A DNA stretch of 64,000 nucleotides from Clostridiales bacterium (GTDB lineage Bacteria > Bacillota > Clostridia > Oscillospirales > Acutalibacteraceae): positions 1 to 64,000 of the forward strand of contig JAILOG010000019.1 in the NCBI GenBank assembly GCA_024690965.1, given 5' to 3'. This document shows, in pieces, positions 8,651-14,721 of this stretch. Each line of letters opens with the position of its first letter. The first letter of the stretch is position 1. The position numbers were made by a program, and so were the translations under genes. The notes under the pieces were generated by a model that saw only the letters and a list, made by a program, of their open reading frames with translations, did no database searches and was not told where the DNA came from.

Positions 8651-8683
8651 AGCCTATCCCGAACAGTTCATTCGGGATAGGCT
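8651..8683 (+). promoter_or_regulatory. Palindromic operator or 5'-leader hairpin of the LexA-like gene
   Basis: A 13-bp perfect inverted repeat (AGCCTATCCCGAA and its complement) around a 7-nt centre, directly downstream of the -10 box and 13 nt before the ribosome-binding site. The position suits an autoregulatory operator for the repressor that follows. It does not match the usual Gram-positive LexA box GAAC-N4-GTTC, so this repressor probably reads an element-specific site. Confidence 0.6.
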
Positions 8684-8701
8684 TCGAAGGAGGTTGATTC
8701 G

Positions 8702-9301
8702 ATGAGATATAAGAGCGAAAAAACGATGAGAGAGATTGTGGAGGCAATTGAGGACTATTTCTTTACCCACAAAGAAACACCGTCGATTACTGAGATAGCT
8801 CGAGCCATTGGTCGCTCCCGAAGCACAGTGCATGCATATCTGCAGGAGATGAGCAAGCTCGGCCAAATCCACTATGATGGTGTCACGCTTGAAACCCCAG
8901 TCACGAGCAAGGCAGATAGTGGATACTCCCTCTCGCCGATTATTGGCTCTATTGCTTGCGGAGAACCACAGTATGAGGAAGAAAACTTTGAAGCCTATGT
9001 TGCCTTGCCAGATGCTCTCTTTGGCCCAGGAGAGCACTTTATCTTAAGAGCCAAGGGAGAGTCAATGATTGAGGCAGGAATTGATCCAGGAGATCTCGTT
9101 GTTGTCCGCAAGCAAAATACTGCCGATGAAGGCGATATTGTTGTTGCCTTAGTCGACAATGAGACAACGCTCAAGAGATTCTACTTAGACAAGGAGCAGA
9201 AATGTGTTAGGCTCCACCCAGAGAACAAGACGATGAAAGACATTCTCGTCAACAGCTGCTACATACAGGGCGTAGCACAGCACGTTATCAAGGTCTTATA
9301 G
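8702..9301 (+). CDS. LexA-like repressor, S24 self-cleaving type
   Basis: 199 residues, ATG 8702 with AAGGAGG upstream. Residues 1-65 are a LexA-type winged helix (TPSITEIARAIGRSRSTVHAYLQEM). The C-terminal half is an S24 peptidase fold: cleavage region IACGEP with the probable scissile bond C86-G87 in place of the usual Ala-Gly, catalytic serine S121 in KGESM, and catalytic lysine K158 in TTLKRF. All parts for RecA-stimulated autocleavage are present. It is followed 19 nt later by an ImmA-like metallopeptidase gene, so the repressor may be removed by either route. Within a mobile element it more likely controls excision or transfer than the chromosomal SOS regulon, but a host-type LexA cannot be excluded. 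Confidence 0.85.
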   Translation: MRYKSEKTMREIVEAIEDYFFTHKETPSITEIARAIGRSRSTVHAYLQEMSKLGQIHYDGVTLETPVTSKADSGYSLSPIIGSIACGEPQYEEENFEAYVALPDALFGPGEHFILRAKGESMIEAGIDPGDLVVVRKQNTADEGDIVVALVDNETTLKRFYLDKEQKCVRLHPENKTMKDILVNSCYIQGVAQHVIKVL

Positions 9302-9320
9302 CTGATTGGAGGAATGATAG

Positions 9321-10040
9321 ATGCAGGTCTACATCTCAAATAAAGAGATCGAACAAATTGCCGAAGGCTTGGTGCAGGTATCATGCGGAGAGCCTCCGCC
9401 GAAATACATCGACATTGATGGTATCGCAGCATACCTCGGAATAACCGTGGTGTACGAGCAGATTGCAGAAAGCGATCCCGATAAGATCGGCTTTGCATCT
9501 GATGGAGTACGGCCTCTTTGCGTTTGGCGTTATGGAAAGAAGGCCAATGTCGTCTTCCCGAAAGATACCGTAGTTCTTGAAAGGCTGCTCCTTAACCCGT
9601 CAGAGAATAATAGGCGGAGGTTCGTGTTGGCTCACGAAATCAGCCACATCTTGATCTGGCGGGCTGATCCAATGCGAGTTGCCGCATGCTTCAACAGCGT
9701 ATATGATACTGAGAGAACATACAGCATGGATGAACTCCATGAGAGACTGTCTCTCGAAGAATGCCAGGCAAATGCAATGGCGGCAATGATTCTTATGCCC
9801 CGAGTGGTGCTGACTGATTCAGTCCGCAGACATCTGAGAAGAAAGGCCATTCCTGTTTATGGCGATTGCATCTTCCTCCCAAAGATGAAGCCGGCGCTTC
9901 AGAAAATGTCTGTAGAGCTCGGAGTGTCCTATTCCTCCATGCTGATCCAACTCCGAAAGTATAACCTCCTGGAGCAGCGCGGCATGGAAGAATACTTCAA
10001 GAAAACCATGCCGGACGGAGGTGCCGTATATGGTTGTTGA
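9321..10040 (+). CDS. ImmA/IrrE-family metallopeptidase
   Basis: 239 residues, ATG 9321 behind GGAGG. The zinc motif is H105-E-x-x-H109 (AHEISH) and the downstream LEECQANAMAAMILMP matches the third-ligand helix of the ImmA/IrrE (DUF955) family. In ICEBs1, ImmA cleaves the repressor ImmR and switches on transfer. By analogy this enzyme may cleave the LexA-like repressor encoded just upstream; that is inference. The C-terminal 60 residues include a small HTH-like segment (KMSVELGVSYSSMLIQLRK), normal for the family. It overlaps the start of the next gene by 11 nt. Confidence 0.88.
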   Translation: MQVYISNKEIEQIAEGLVQVSCGEPPPKYIDIDGIAAYLGITVVYEQIAESDPDKIGFASDGVRPLCVWRYGKKANVVFPKDTVVLERLLLNPSENNRRRFVLAHEISHILIWRADPMRVAACFNSVYDTERTYSMDELHERLSLEECQANAMAAMILMPRVVLTDSVRRHLRRKAIPVYGDCIFLPKMKPALQKMSVELGVSYSSMLIQLRKYNLLEQRGMEEYFKKTMPDGGAVYGC

Positions 10041-10332
10041 ACAGAGAGTGGCAAGAAGTTATTCGGACTTGCCCCAAGAGGTCAAAGATAAAATCTCTCG
10101 GTCTTCCCTTGAAGTAGAGGGGCTGCCGATGAGAGATGTAAGATGCCCCGTCTGCGACTATGTGATAGCCCGTGTGTACGCAGACATGCAAGGCCATTTC
10201 CACGCCAGGTGTCGGAAATGCAAATGGGAAAAGCCCATTAACCTCGCCTATTTCCGAAGTCAAAAGGGTATTTGGCGGCTGAAGGTAAAATACTATGGCG
10301 AGGACTACTTCGAAAAACTGAATAACAACTAA
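10030..10332 (+). CDS. Small zinc-ribbon protein
   Basis: 100 residues from ATG 10030 (GGAGG 8 nt upstream, inside the ImmA-like gene); a GTG at 10021 is possible. Two CxxC pairs (CPVC and CRKC, about 24 residues apart) form a zinc ribbon resembling Com-like or regulatory zinc fingers of phages and mobile elements. Translationally coupled to the metallopeptidase gene. No enzymatic motif is seen; it could be a nucleic acid-binding regulator. Two terminators follow. Confidence 0.7.
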   Translation: MVVEQRVARSYSDLPQEVKDKISRSSLEVEGLPMRDVRCPVCDYVIARVYADMQGHFHARCRKCKWEKPINLAYFRSQKGIWRLKVKYYGEDYFEKLNNN

Positions 10333-10379
10333 CTGACTTTGAATCGCGCAAGCGGAGGAAATCGAAAGATTAGACTGCC

Positions 10380-10453
10380 AAGCACCGTATGAAGCCAGAA
10401 TCAAAGGGGATATCCATATCCTTTTGAGATTCTGATTTCAACGGTGCTTTTTT
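10380..10453 (+). terminator. Long-stem intrinsic terminator
   Basis: AAGCACCGT (10380-10388) pairs with ACGGTGCTT (10441-10449), and inner segments (CAGAATC/GATTCTG, GATAT/ATATC) extend the stem, followed by TTTTTT. It ends the LexA/ImmA/zinc-ribbon operon. The stem is unusually long for a terminator and could also be a processed small RNA. Confidence 0.75.
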
Positions 10454-10480
10454 GCGCTTTTCACTTCATACGATGATGAG

Positions 10481-10517
10481 AGTCCTTTCCCGAATCCGCT
10501 TGGGAAAGGACTTTTTT
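10481..10517 (+). terminator. Second intrinsic terminator in tandem
   Basis: Perfect 11-bp stem (AGTCCTTTCCC/GGGAAAGGACT), 10-nt loop, then TTTTTT. It lies only 28 nt after the previous terminator, either insulating the next operon or ending a short transcript started between the two. Confidence 0.85.
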
Positions 10518-10567
10518 CATGATAAATCCCGAGCATTCGCATTTCTGCGCTGATGGGCGACGTTCTT

Positions 10568-10594
10568 CGAACTTTTACACATGCCAAAAGTTCG
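10568..10594 (+). promoter_or_regulatory. Perfect 9-bp inverted repeat upstream of the sigma-like gene
   Basis: CGAACTTTT and AAAAGTTCG separated by 9 nt, about 120 nt before the start codon at 10717. It has no T-run on the plus side. It could be an operator or a leader hairpin; GAAC/GTTC half sites also recall LexA-type operators, though the spacing is wrong. No gene lies in 10518-10716. Confidence 0.4.
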
Positions 10595-10658
10595 AGAATT
10601 ATGGCGGGTGCGTTTTTATGCCCGACAGCTCATGGCAACCATACATAGCTGAATACCC

Positions 10659-10712
10659 GTGATCTCCGAATTTTTGATTTCAACCAAAATTCAAAAATTC
10701 AAAGGAGATCAC
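10659..10712 (+). promoter_or_regulatory. Leader hairpin that buries the ribosome-binding site of the sigma-like gene
   Basis: GTGATCTCC plus GAATTTTTGA (10659-10677) is complementary to TCAAAAATTC (10691-10700) and GGAGATCAC (10704-10712), with a 3-nt bulge, giving 19 pairs around a 13-nt loop. The second arm contains the GGAG Shine-Dalgarno of the gene starting at 10717, so translation should be shut off unless the hairpin opens. Confidence 0.7.
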
Positions 10713-10716
10713 AACA

Positions 10717-11157
10717 ATGACAAAGACATATACACTTACCGTTTTTAACACCTGCACTTCTCAGTATGAGGATATTGAGGTTACCAGGGAGGTTTACAAC
10801 GAGTTTCGCCGCGGAGAGTGGCGAATCGAAAAAAACGATGATAAGCATCGTGCAAATGAAACTCCCTTCAGTGAACTGATCGGCGGTGATGACGGTGCGT
10901 TTGAGAATTTCTCTGAATTCATCGACAACAGTCAGAACCCCGAATGCATTTTCGCTGAACATGCCAAAATCAAGGCTCTGTATTCCGCTATGAGTATGCT
11001 TTCTGACTTGGACAAGCAGCTCTTGCAGGCGTTGTTCTTCGATGGCTTGACCGAAAGAGAATATGCAGAGCTGACCGGTGTCTTCAGAAATGCTGTCCAT
11101 AAACGGAAGGTTCGGATCTTAACAAAACTGAAAAAAATCATGGAAATTGATTTGTGA
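10717..11157 (+). CDS. Small sigma-70 region 4-like protein of the mobile element
   Basis: 146 residues. The last 60 residues (AMSMLSDLDKQLLQALFFDGLTEREYAEL, then VFRNAVHKRKVRILTKLKKIM) form a sigma region 4-type helix-turn-helix with the DL-x-x-LLxxLFFDGLTEREYA pattern. The N-terminal half (FNTCTSQYEDIEVTREVYNEFRRGEW) is typical of small sigma-like proteins encoded beside serine recombinases in Clostridia elements. No clear region 2 is visible, so it may not be a complete sigma factor; it could be an activator that docks to RNA polymerase. Its start is masked by a leader hairpin. A 9-bp hairpin at 11191-11219 follows. Confidence 0.75.
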   Translation: MTKTYTLTVFNTCTSQYEDIEVTREVYNEFRRGEWRIEKNDDKHRANETPFSELIGGDDGAFENFSEFIDNSQNPECIFAEHAKIKALYSAMSMLSDLDKQLLQALFFDGLTEREYAELTGVFRNAVHKRKVRILTKLKKIMEIDL

Positions 11158-11190
11158 GGGTGTGCAAAACCCGATTTTCGTTCCTATACA

Positions 11191-11219
11191 AGTGAGGAAA
11201 GACAAAATTGTTCCTCACT
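11191..11219 (+). terminator. Hairpin after the sigma-like gene
   Basis: Perfect 9-bp stem AGTGAGGAA/TTCCTCACT with an 11-nt loop, 34 nt after the stop codon. No T-run follows, so termination strength is uncertain. TTGACA at 11225-11230 comes right after it and could be the -35 of the downstream RNA, but no convincing -10 is at 17 bp. Confidence 0.45.
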
Positions 11220-11239
11220 GCTCCTTGACAACTGAATAG

Positions 11240-11639
11240 TACAGCGCATCTTTTACCTTCCTTCTGCCGTCGGGAAACCGGCAAGCCACATGAGCGAACA
11301 CTCGGACAAGCACTCCTAATATGCAGATGTCCCGAGTCTTCAGGTCTCAGACGGTGCGGCGCAACCGCAGCGAAGGCCACGACAAGCAGAAGAAATAATG
11401 ATACTTGCGTCCAGTCCTAAAGTCGAGCGTTGAAGCGGCCGAAAGCCGTGAGCCGTCGCAACAAAGGAGGGCGCCTCGGAGAGATCCTCGGAGGGGTGAG
11501 ATTCCCATGAGGCCGAATGCACGGCCGGAAGGTGCGTTCCCGTTGATCGAGGGCGTCGTGGACAAATATCGGTTAAGGAACAAAACGATTGATACTATGC
11601 AGGCCGCCGCCTGCAGAAATGACAGACGGCGGCCTTTTA
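11240..11639 (+). ncRNA. Candidate structured non-coding RNA, about 350-400 nt
   Basis: A 500-nt gap between the sigma-like gene and the MazF gene is clearly more GC-rich than its surroundings and full of paired segments. Examples are TGCCG/CGGCA (about 11267-11282), ACTCGG-ACA with TGT-C-CCGAGT (11300-11337), TGCGG/CCGCA, GCGGC-CGAAA-GCCGT (about 11435-11448), GGG/CCC around TGAGATT, and AATGCAC with GTGCGTT (11516-11537). It ends in a terminator at 11602-11639. The open frames through it are Arg-rich and look like translated structured RNA. The 5' end is a guess. I cannot match it to a known Rfam family from memory. It may regulate or neutralise the adjacent toxin, or serve the recombinases. 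Confidence 0.6.
11602..11639 (+). terminator. GC-rich intrinsic terminator between the RNA and mazF
   Basis: GGCCGCCG/CGGCGGCC 8-bp stem with a 17-nt loop followed by TTTTA. It separates the putative RNA from the toxin gene starting at 11660, so the toxin is probably expressed by read-through. Confidence 0.85.
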
Positions 11640-11659
11640 CTTAACACGGAGGAACGAAA

Positions 11660-12022
11660 ATGAGAAAAGTTAAAAGGGGTCAAATTTACTATGCAGACCT
11701 CTCTCCCGTAGTGGGAAGTGAGCAGGATGGATTCCGTCCTGTTCTCATCTTACAGAATGATACGGGCAACAAATTCAGCCCCACAACCATTGTGGCGCCT
11801 ATCACAAGTACAAAGCCCGACTCTCGCATGCCGACTCATGTAAGAGTCAATGTTGAAGGGCTGGTCAGCGGATCTGTTGCTCTCATCGAGCAGATCAGAA
11901 CCATCGATAAGCGCCGACTCGACGATTACGTCGGAAAACTCAATAAAGATATGATGGGCAAGGTCGACCACGCCATTATTACCAGCCTTGGCATAAAAGT
12001 TATGGAGGGATTGTTGAAATGA
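11660..12022 (+). CDS. MazF/PemK-family toxin (endoribonuclease)
   Basis: 120 residues, ATG 11660 behind GGAGG. The sequence follows the MazF/NdoA pattern closely: RGQIYYADLSPVVGSEQDGFRPVLILQN with the catalytic-type Arg in the beta1-beta2 region, TTIVAPITS with the conserved Thr/Ser, SGSVALIEQIRTIDKRRL, and a C-terminal helix. Family members cut RNA at short motifs. A MazE-like antitoxin gene is expected upstream but none is present; instead there is a structured RNA segment and a terminator. The stop overlaps (ATGA) the next small gene. Either the small downstream protein or the upstream RNA could neutralise it, or it has been adopted as a regulator in this element. Confidence 0.9.
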   Translation: MRKVKRGQIYYADLSPVVGSEQDGFRPVLILQNDTGNKFSPTTIVAPITSTKPDSRMPTHVRVNVEGLVSGSVALIEQIRTIDKRRLDDYVGKLNKDMMGKVDHAIITSLGIKVMEGLLK

Positions 12023-12168
12023 AGAAAGACAGCAACAATGCCTCTTTCGTATACAGCGTTAACCTGCTCCGAATGCTTCTTGGCATGGAGCTGATCACCG
12101 AAGATGAATACAACAAGATCGTAGCAATCAGCGAGGATCATTACGGCGCGAAAATTTATTGCGTCTAA
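12019..12168 (+). CDS. Small protein of 49 residues coupled to mazF
   Basis: ATG 12019 overlaps the mazF stop codon (ATGA). The product begins MKKDSNNASFVYSVNLL and has the helix pair NLLRMLLGMELITEDEYNKIV, which resembles the SHOCT-type short helical motif common in small mobile-element proteins. It ends GAKIYCV. It is too short for secure assignment. Translational coupling suggests co-expression with the toxin; an antitoxin role is possible but not supported by any recognised motif. The following 110 nt hold two small hairpins (12171-12191; 12246-12260) and the ribosome-binding site of the first recombinase. Confidence 0.6.
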   Translation: MKKDSNNASFVYSVNLLRMLLGMELITEDEYNKIVAISEDHYGAKIYCV

Positions 12169-12278
12169 TCCGAAAATATTTCCGATTTTCGCTGGATGTT
12201 TCTGAACTCTTGTGGTATCTGTTTGTGTTGCCGAATGGCAAATCAGCGGGCAGCCCCCGCAGAAAGGAGTAAAGCTCA

Positions 12279-13814
12279 ATGAACGTTATTGAGATAACAA
12301 CCGAGAAAAAAGCGGCACAAGAAACTATCCGGCTGGCAGCCTACTGCCGAGTATCCAGTGACAGCGAAGACCAGCTTCACTCCTTCGCCGCACAGATCAG
12401 ATACTACAAGGACTATGAGAGAAGACATCCTCAGTACAAGCTGGTTGACATCTATGCGGATGAAGGAATCACCGGTACCTGCATGGACAAGCGAGATGAT
12501 CTGCACCGACTGATTCGAGACTGCAAGAAAGGCCTGATCGACCGCATCATCGTTAAATCGGTGTCCCGCTTCGCAAGAAACACTCAAGAGCTTCTGGCAA
12601 CGATCCGCTTCCTCAAAGACATCGGTGTCAGCATCTACTTCGAGGAACAGGGCATCGATACCGACAAACTGAATAGTGAGATGATCGTAACATTCCCCGG
12701 TATGGCCGCCCAGCAAGAGAGCGAGTCTATATCGGGGAATATGCGTTGGAGCTACAAGAAGCGGATGGAGTCTGGCGACTTCAACTGCTGTGCTCCGGCA
12801 TACGGTTTCGACCTTATCGACGGTAACCTGGTCATCAACGAAACGGAAGCGGTTGTCGTCCGTAGGATCTTCACCATGTACCTTCAAGGCTATGGAAAGC
12901 AGGCTATTGCAAACAAGCTGAACGAGGAAAGCATCCCGAGACGCCACGGTACAAAGACATGGTACGCCTTCGGAATCGACTACATGCTGAATAACGAACG
13001 GTATATGGGCGACGCACTGCTTCAGAAGAAGTACACCACGGATACGCTCCCGTTCAAGAAAGTCAAGAATCGCGGAGAGCGCCCGAAGTACTATGTTGAG
13101 AACGCCAATCCTGCCATCGTCAGCAGAGAAACCTATGCTGCAGTACAAGAACTGCAAAAATCCCGTCAGAAGAACATGGGCGGGAAGAAAACCAGCTTTC
13201 CTCTGACCGGTATGCTTCGCTGTCCAGACTGCGGCCGGACGTATCGTAGACAGCTTGTCAGAGGGAAAGCCTACTGGATGTGCTCCGGCAGAGCTTCCGG
13301 CGCCACGATCTGCTCCAGTCAACGGATGGCCGAATCAGATGTGTACGAAGCGTTCAACAAAATGCTCTTCAAGCTGAAAGAACATCACCATGCGATCCTT
13401 GGTGTGCTGATTCGGGACATCGAAGTCATGCAGAGTAAGACAAGCGAGAACCACGAAAAGATCGCCGAGATCGACAAGGAAATTGCCGACCTCGCCGCCA
13501 GGAACCTCGTCATCGTAAGACTGCACACAAGCGGTATCCTAAACGGCTCCGACTACTCGGCACAGTCTTCTGAGATCAACAACAAGATCAGCGCACTGCG
13601 CTCTGAACGGAAAAAGAAACTCGCCGAGGACGAAGGTGACGAGCAGCTTGATAAACTCAAGGAACTGCAGAGCATCCTCGATGAATATGAGCCGACAAAA
13701 GCCTTCGACGAGGATCTGTTCCATCAGATCATTGAAAAGGCAGTCGTGATGAGCAAATCGGAAATTGCCTTCCATCTGATCGGCGGCCTTAAACTGACCG
13801 AAACCATAGCATGA
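12279..13814 (+). CDS. Large serine recombinase 1
   Basis: 511 residues, ATG 12279 behind AAAGGAG. The N-terminal resolvase domain has the catalytic serine S26 in AAYCRVSSDSEDQ, DEGITGTCMDKRDDL, and the Arg-rich SVSRFARNTQELL segment. A recombinase domain (PAYGFDLIDGNLVINE and NKLNEESIPRR) follows, then a zinc ribbon (CPDCGRTYRR, then CSGR and C) and a coiled coil around residues 375-460. This is the TnpX/CcrB-like class that integrates and excises elements in Clostridia. It is the first of three tandem recombinase genes, with the next start overlapping or adjoining its stop. All catalytic residues appear intact. Confidence 0.92.
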   Translation: MNVIEITTEKKAAQETIRLAAYCRVSSDSEDQLHSFAAQIRYYKDYERRHPQYKLVDIYADEGITGTCMDKRDDLHRLIRDCKKGLIDRIIVKSVSRFARNTQELLATIRFLKDIGVSIYFEEQGIDTDKLNSEMIVTFPGMAAQQESESISGNMRWSYKKRMESGDFNCCAPAYGFDLIDGNLVINETEAVVVRRIFTMYLQGYGKQAIANKLNEESIPRRHGTKTWYAFGIDYMLNNERYMGDALLQKKYTTDTLPFKKVKNRGERPKYYVENANPAIVSRETYAAVQELQKSRQKNMGGKKTSFPLTGMLRCPDCGRTYRRQLVRGKAYWMCSGRASGATICSSQRMAESDVYEAFNKMLFKLKEHHHAILGVLIRDIEVMQSKTSENHEKIAEIDKEIADLAARNLVIVRLHTSGILNGSDYSAQSSEINNKISALRSERKKKLAEDEGDEQLDKLKELQSILDEYEPTKAFDEDLFHQIIEKAVVMSKSEIAFHLIGGLKLTETIA

Positions 13815-13833
13815 AGGGACGGTGAAAAAGAAT

Positions 13834-14721
13834 ATGAAGAACAGGAACATACCCTTCGGATACAGATTCGAAGATGGAAAGATCGTCGTCAATCCAGACG
13901 AGCAGAACACACTTCAAAGAATCTGCTCCGAATACCTCGACGGACGCTCGCTTCTGCAGATCGCCAACGGTCTGGAATCAGACAAGGTGGAGTTCGCACC
14001 CGGCATTATCACATGGAACAAAGCCAGGATTATGCGGATCGTGGATGATGACCGCTACCTTGGAAATGCCACCTATCCACAGGTCATTGACGAGGCAACG
14101 ATTGAAAGACTGCGGAGCCGAAAGGCATCTCGTAACACACAGACAAGTACGGATCGGCAGTCGGGAATCTACCTGCTGAAAGTTCCGATTGTCTGCCCAT
14201 CCTGCGGCAATTCGATGCATCGCCTGCAGGACACAAGATGCAAATGCACACAGAAGTGGGTTTGCAATCAATGTCACATCCAAATTAAAAAAGAAGATGC
14301 GGAGCTGATGGAGGATATCGTAGACCTTCTTAATGGTCTGATTCGTAATCCAGAGATTATAAGATCTGTACAGCCCCGCCAATCGGAGCCTTCCATTGAA
14401 CAGCGACGCCTTGACAACGAGATTGCGAGAACCCTTGAAGGATATGACTTCGACAAGGATGCTCTTCGAGAAAAGCTGTATCAGCGGGCTTCCCTTGGTT
14501 ACTTGCAAGTTGGAGATGAGGCATACGTTGAGTACAAGCTGAAAAACACGCTTGAACAGCACAACATCCTTGACGGTTTTGATTCAGAACTGACCAATAA
14601 AACTGTCAAGCTGATCAGGCTCGCAGAGAATGGTTCCGTCAGCATCATACTGATCAACGATCAAGAAATACGAAAGGAGCAGACTGACCATGCAAACAGC
14701 AATCCAAGCGACGCCACCTAA
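13834..14721 (+). CDS. Recombinase-domain protein lacking the catalytic resolvase domain
   Basis: 295 residues from ATG 13834; a GTG at 13822 (299 residues) is an alternative, and neither has an ideal ribosome-binding site. It begins directly in the recombinase domain (NIPFGYRFEDGKIVVNPDEQNTL, NGLES, RYLG) and continues with a zinc ribbon (CPSCGNSM and CNQCH) and a helical tail. The whole N-terminal serine-catalytic domain is missing. No catalytic remnant is visible upstream because the previous gene ends at 13814, so it looks like a designed, not a broken, protein. It probably acts as a DNA-binding partner that forms hetero-complexes with the two catalytic recombinases. It overlaps the next gene by 32 nt. 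Confidence 0.82.
   Translation: MKNRNIPFGYRFEDGKIVVNPDEQNTLQRICSEYLDGRSLLQIANGLESDKVEFAPGIITWNKARIMRIVDDDRYLGNATYPQVIDEATIERLRSRKASRNTQTSTDRQSGIYLLKVPIVCPSCGNSMHRLQDTRCKCTQKWVCNQCHIQIKKEDAELMEDIVDLLNGLIRNPEIIRSVQPRQSEPSIEQRRLDNEIARTLEGYDFDKDALREKLYQRASLGYLQVGDEAYVEYKLKNTLEQHNILDGFDSELTNKTVKLIRLAENGSVSIILINDQEIRKEQTDHANSNPSDAT

Noticed and set aside
8661-8674. Canonical Gram-positive LexA box at the LexA-like promoter
   Set aside because: GAAC and GTTC-like parts are present but the spacing does not fit GAAC-N4-GTTC; it is better explained as the centre of the 13-bp palindrome.
11405-11644. Arg/Pro-rich open frame of 79 residues in the gap before mazF
   Set aside because: Composition is what a GC-rich structured RNA gives when translated, it has no ribosome-binding site, and it runs through an intrinsic terminator.
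12276-13322. 348-residue minus-strand frame opposite the first recombinase
   Set aside because: Antisense shadow of a clear serine recombinase; sequence has no domain-like features.
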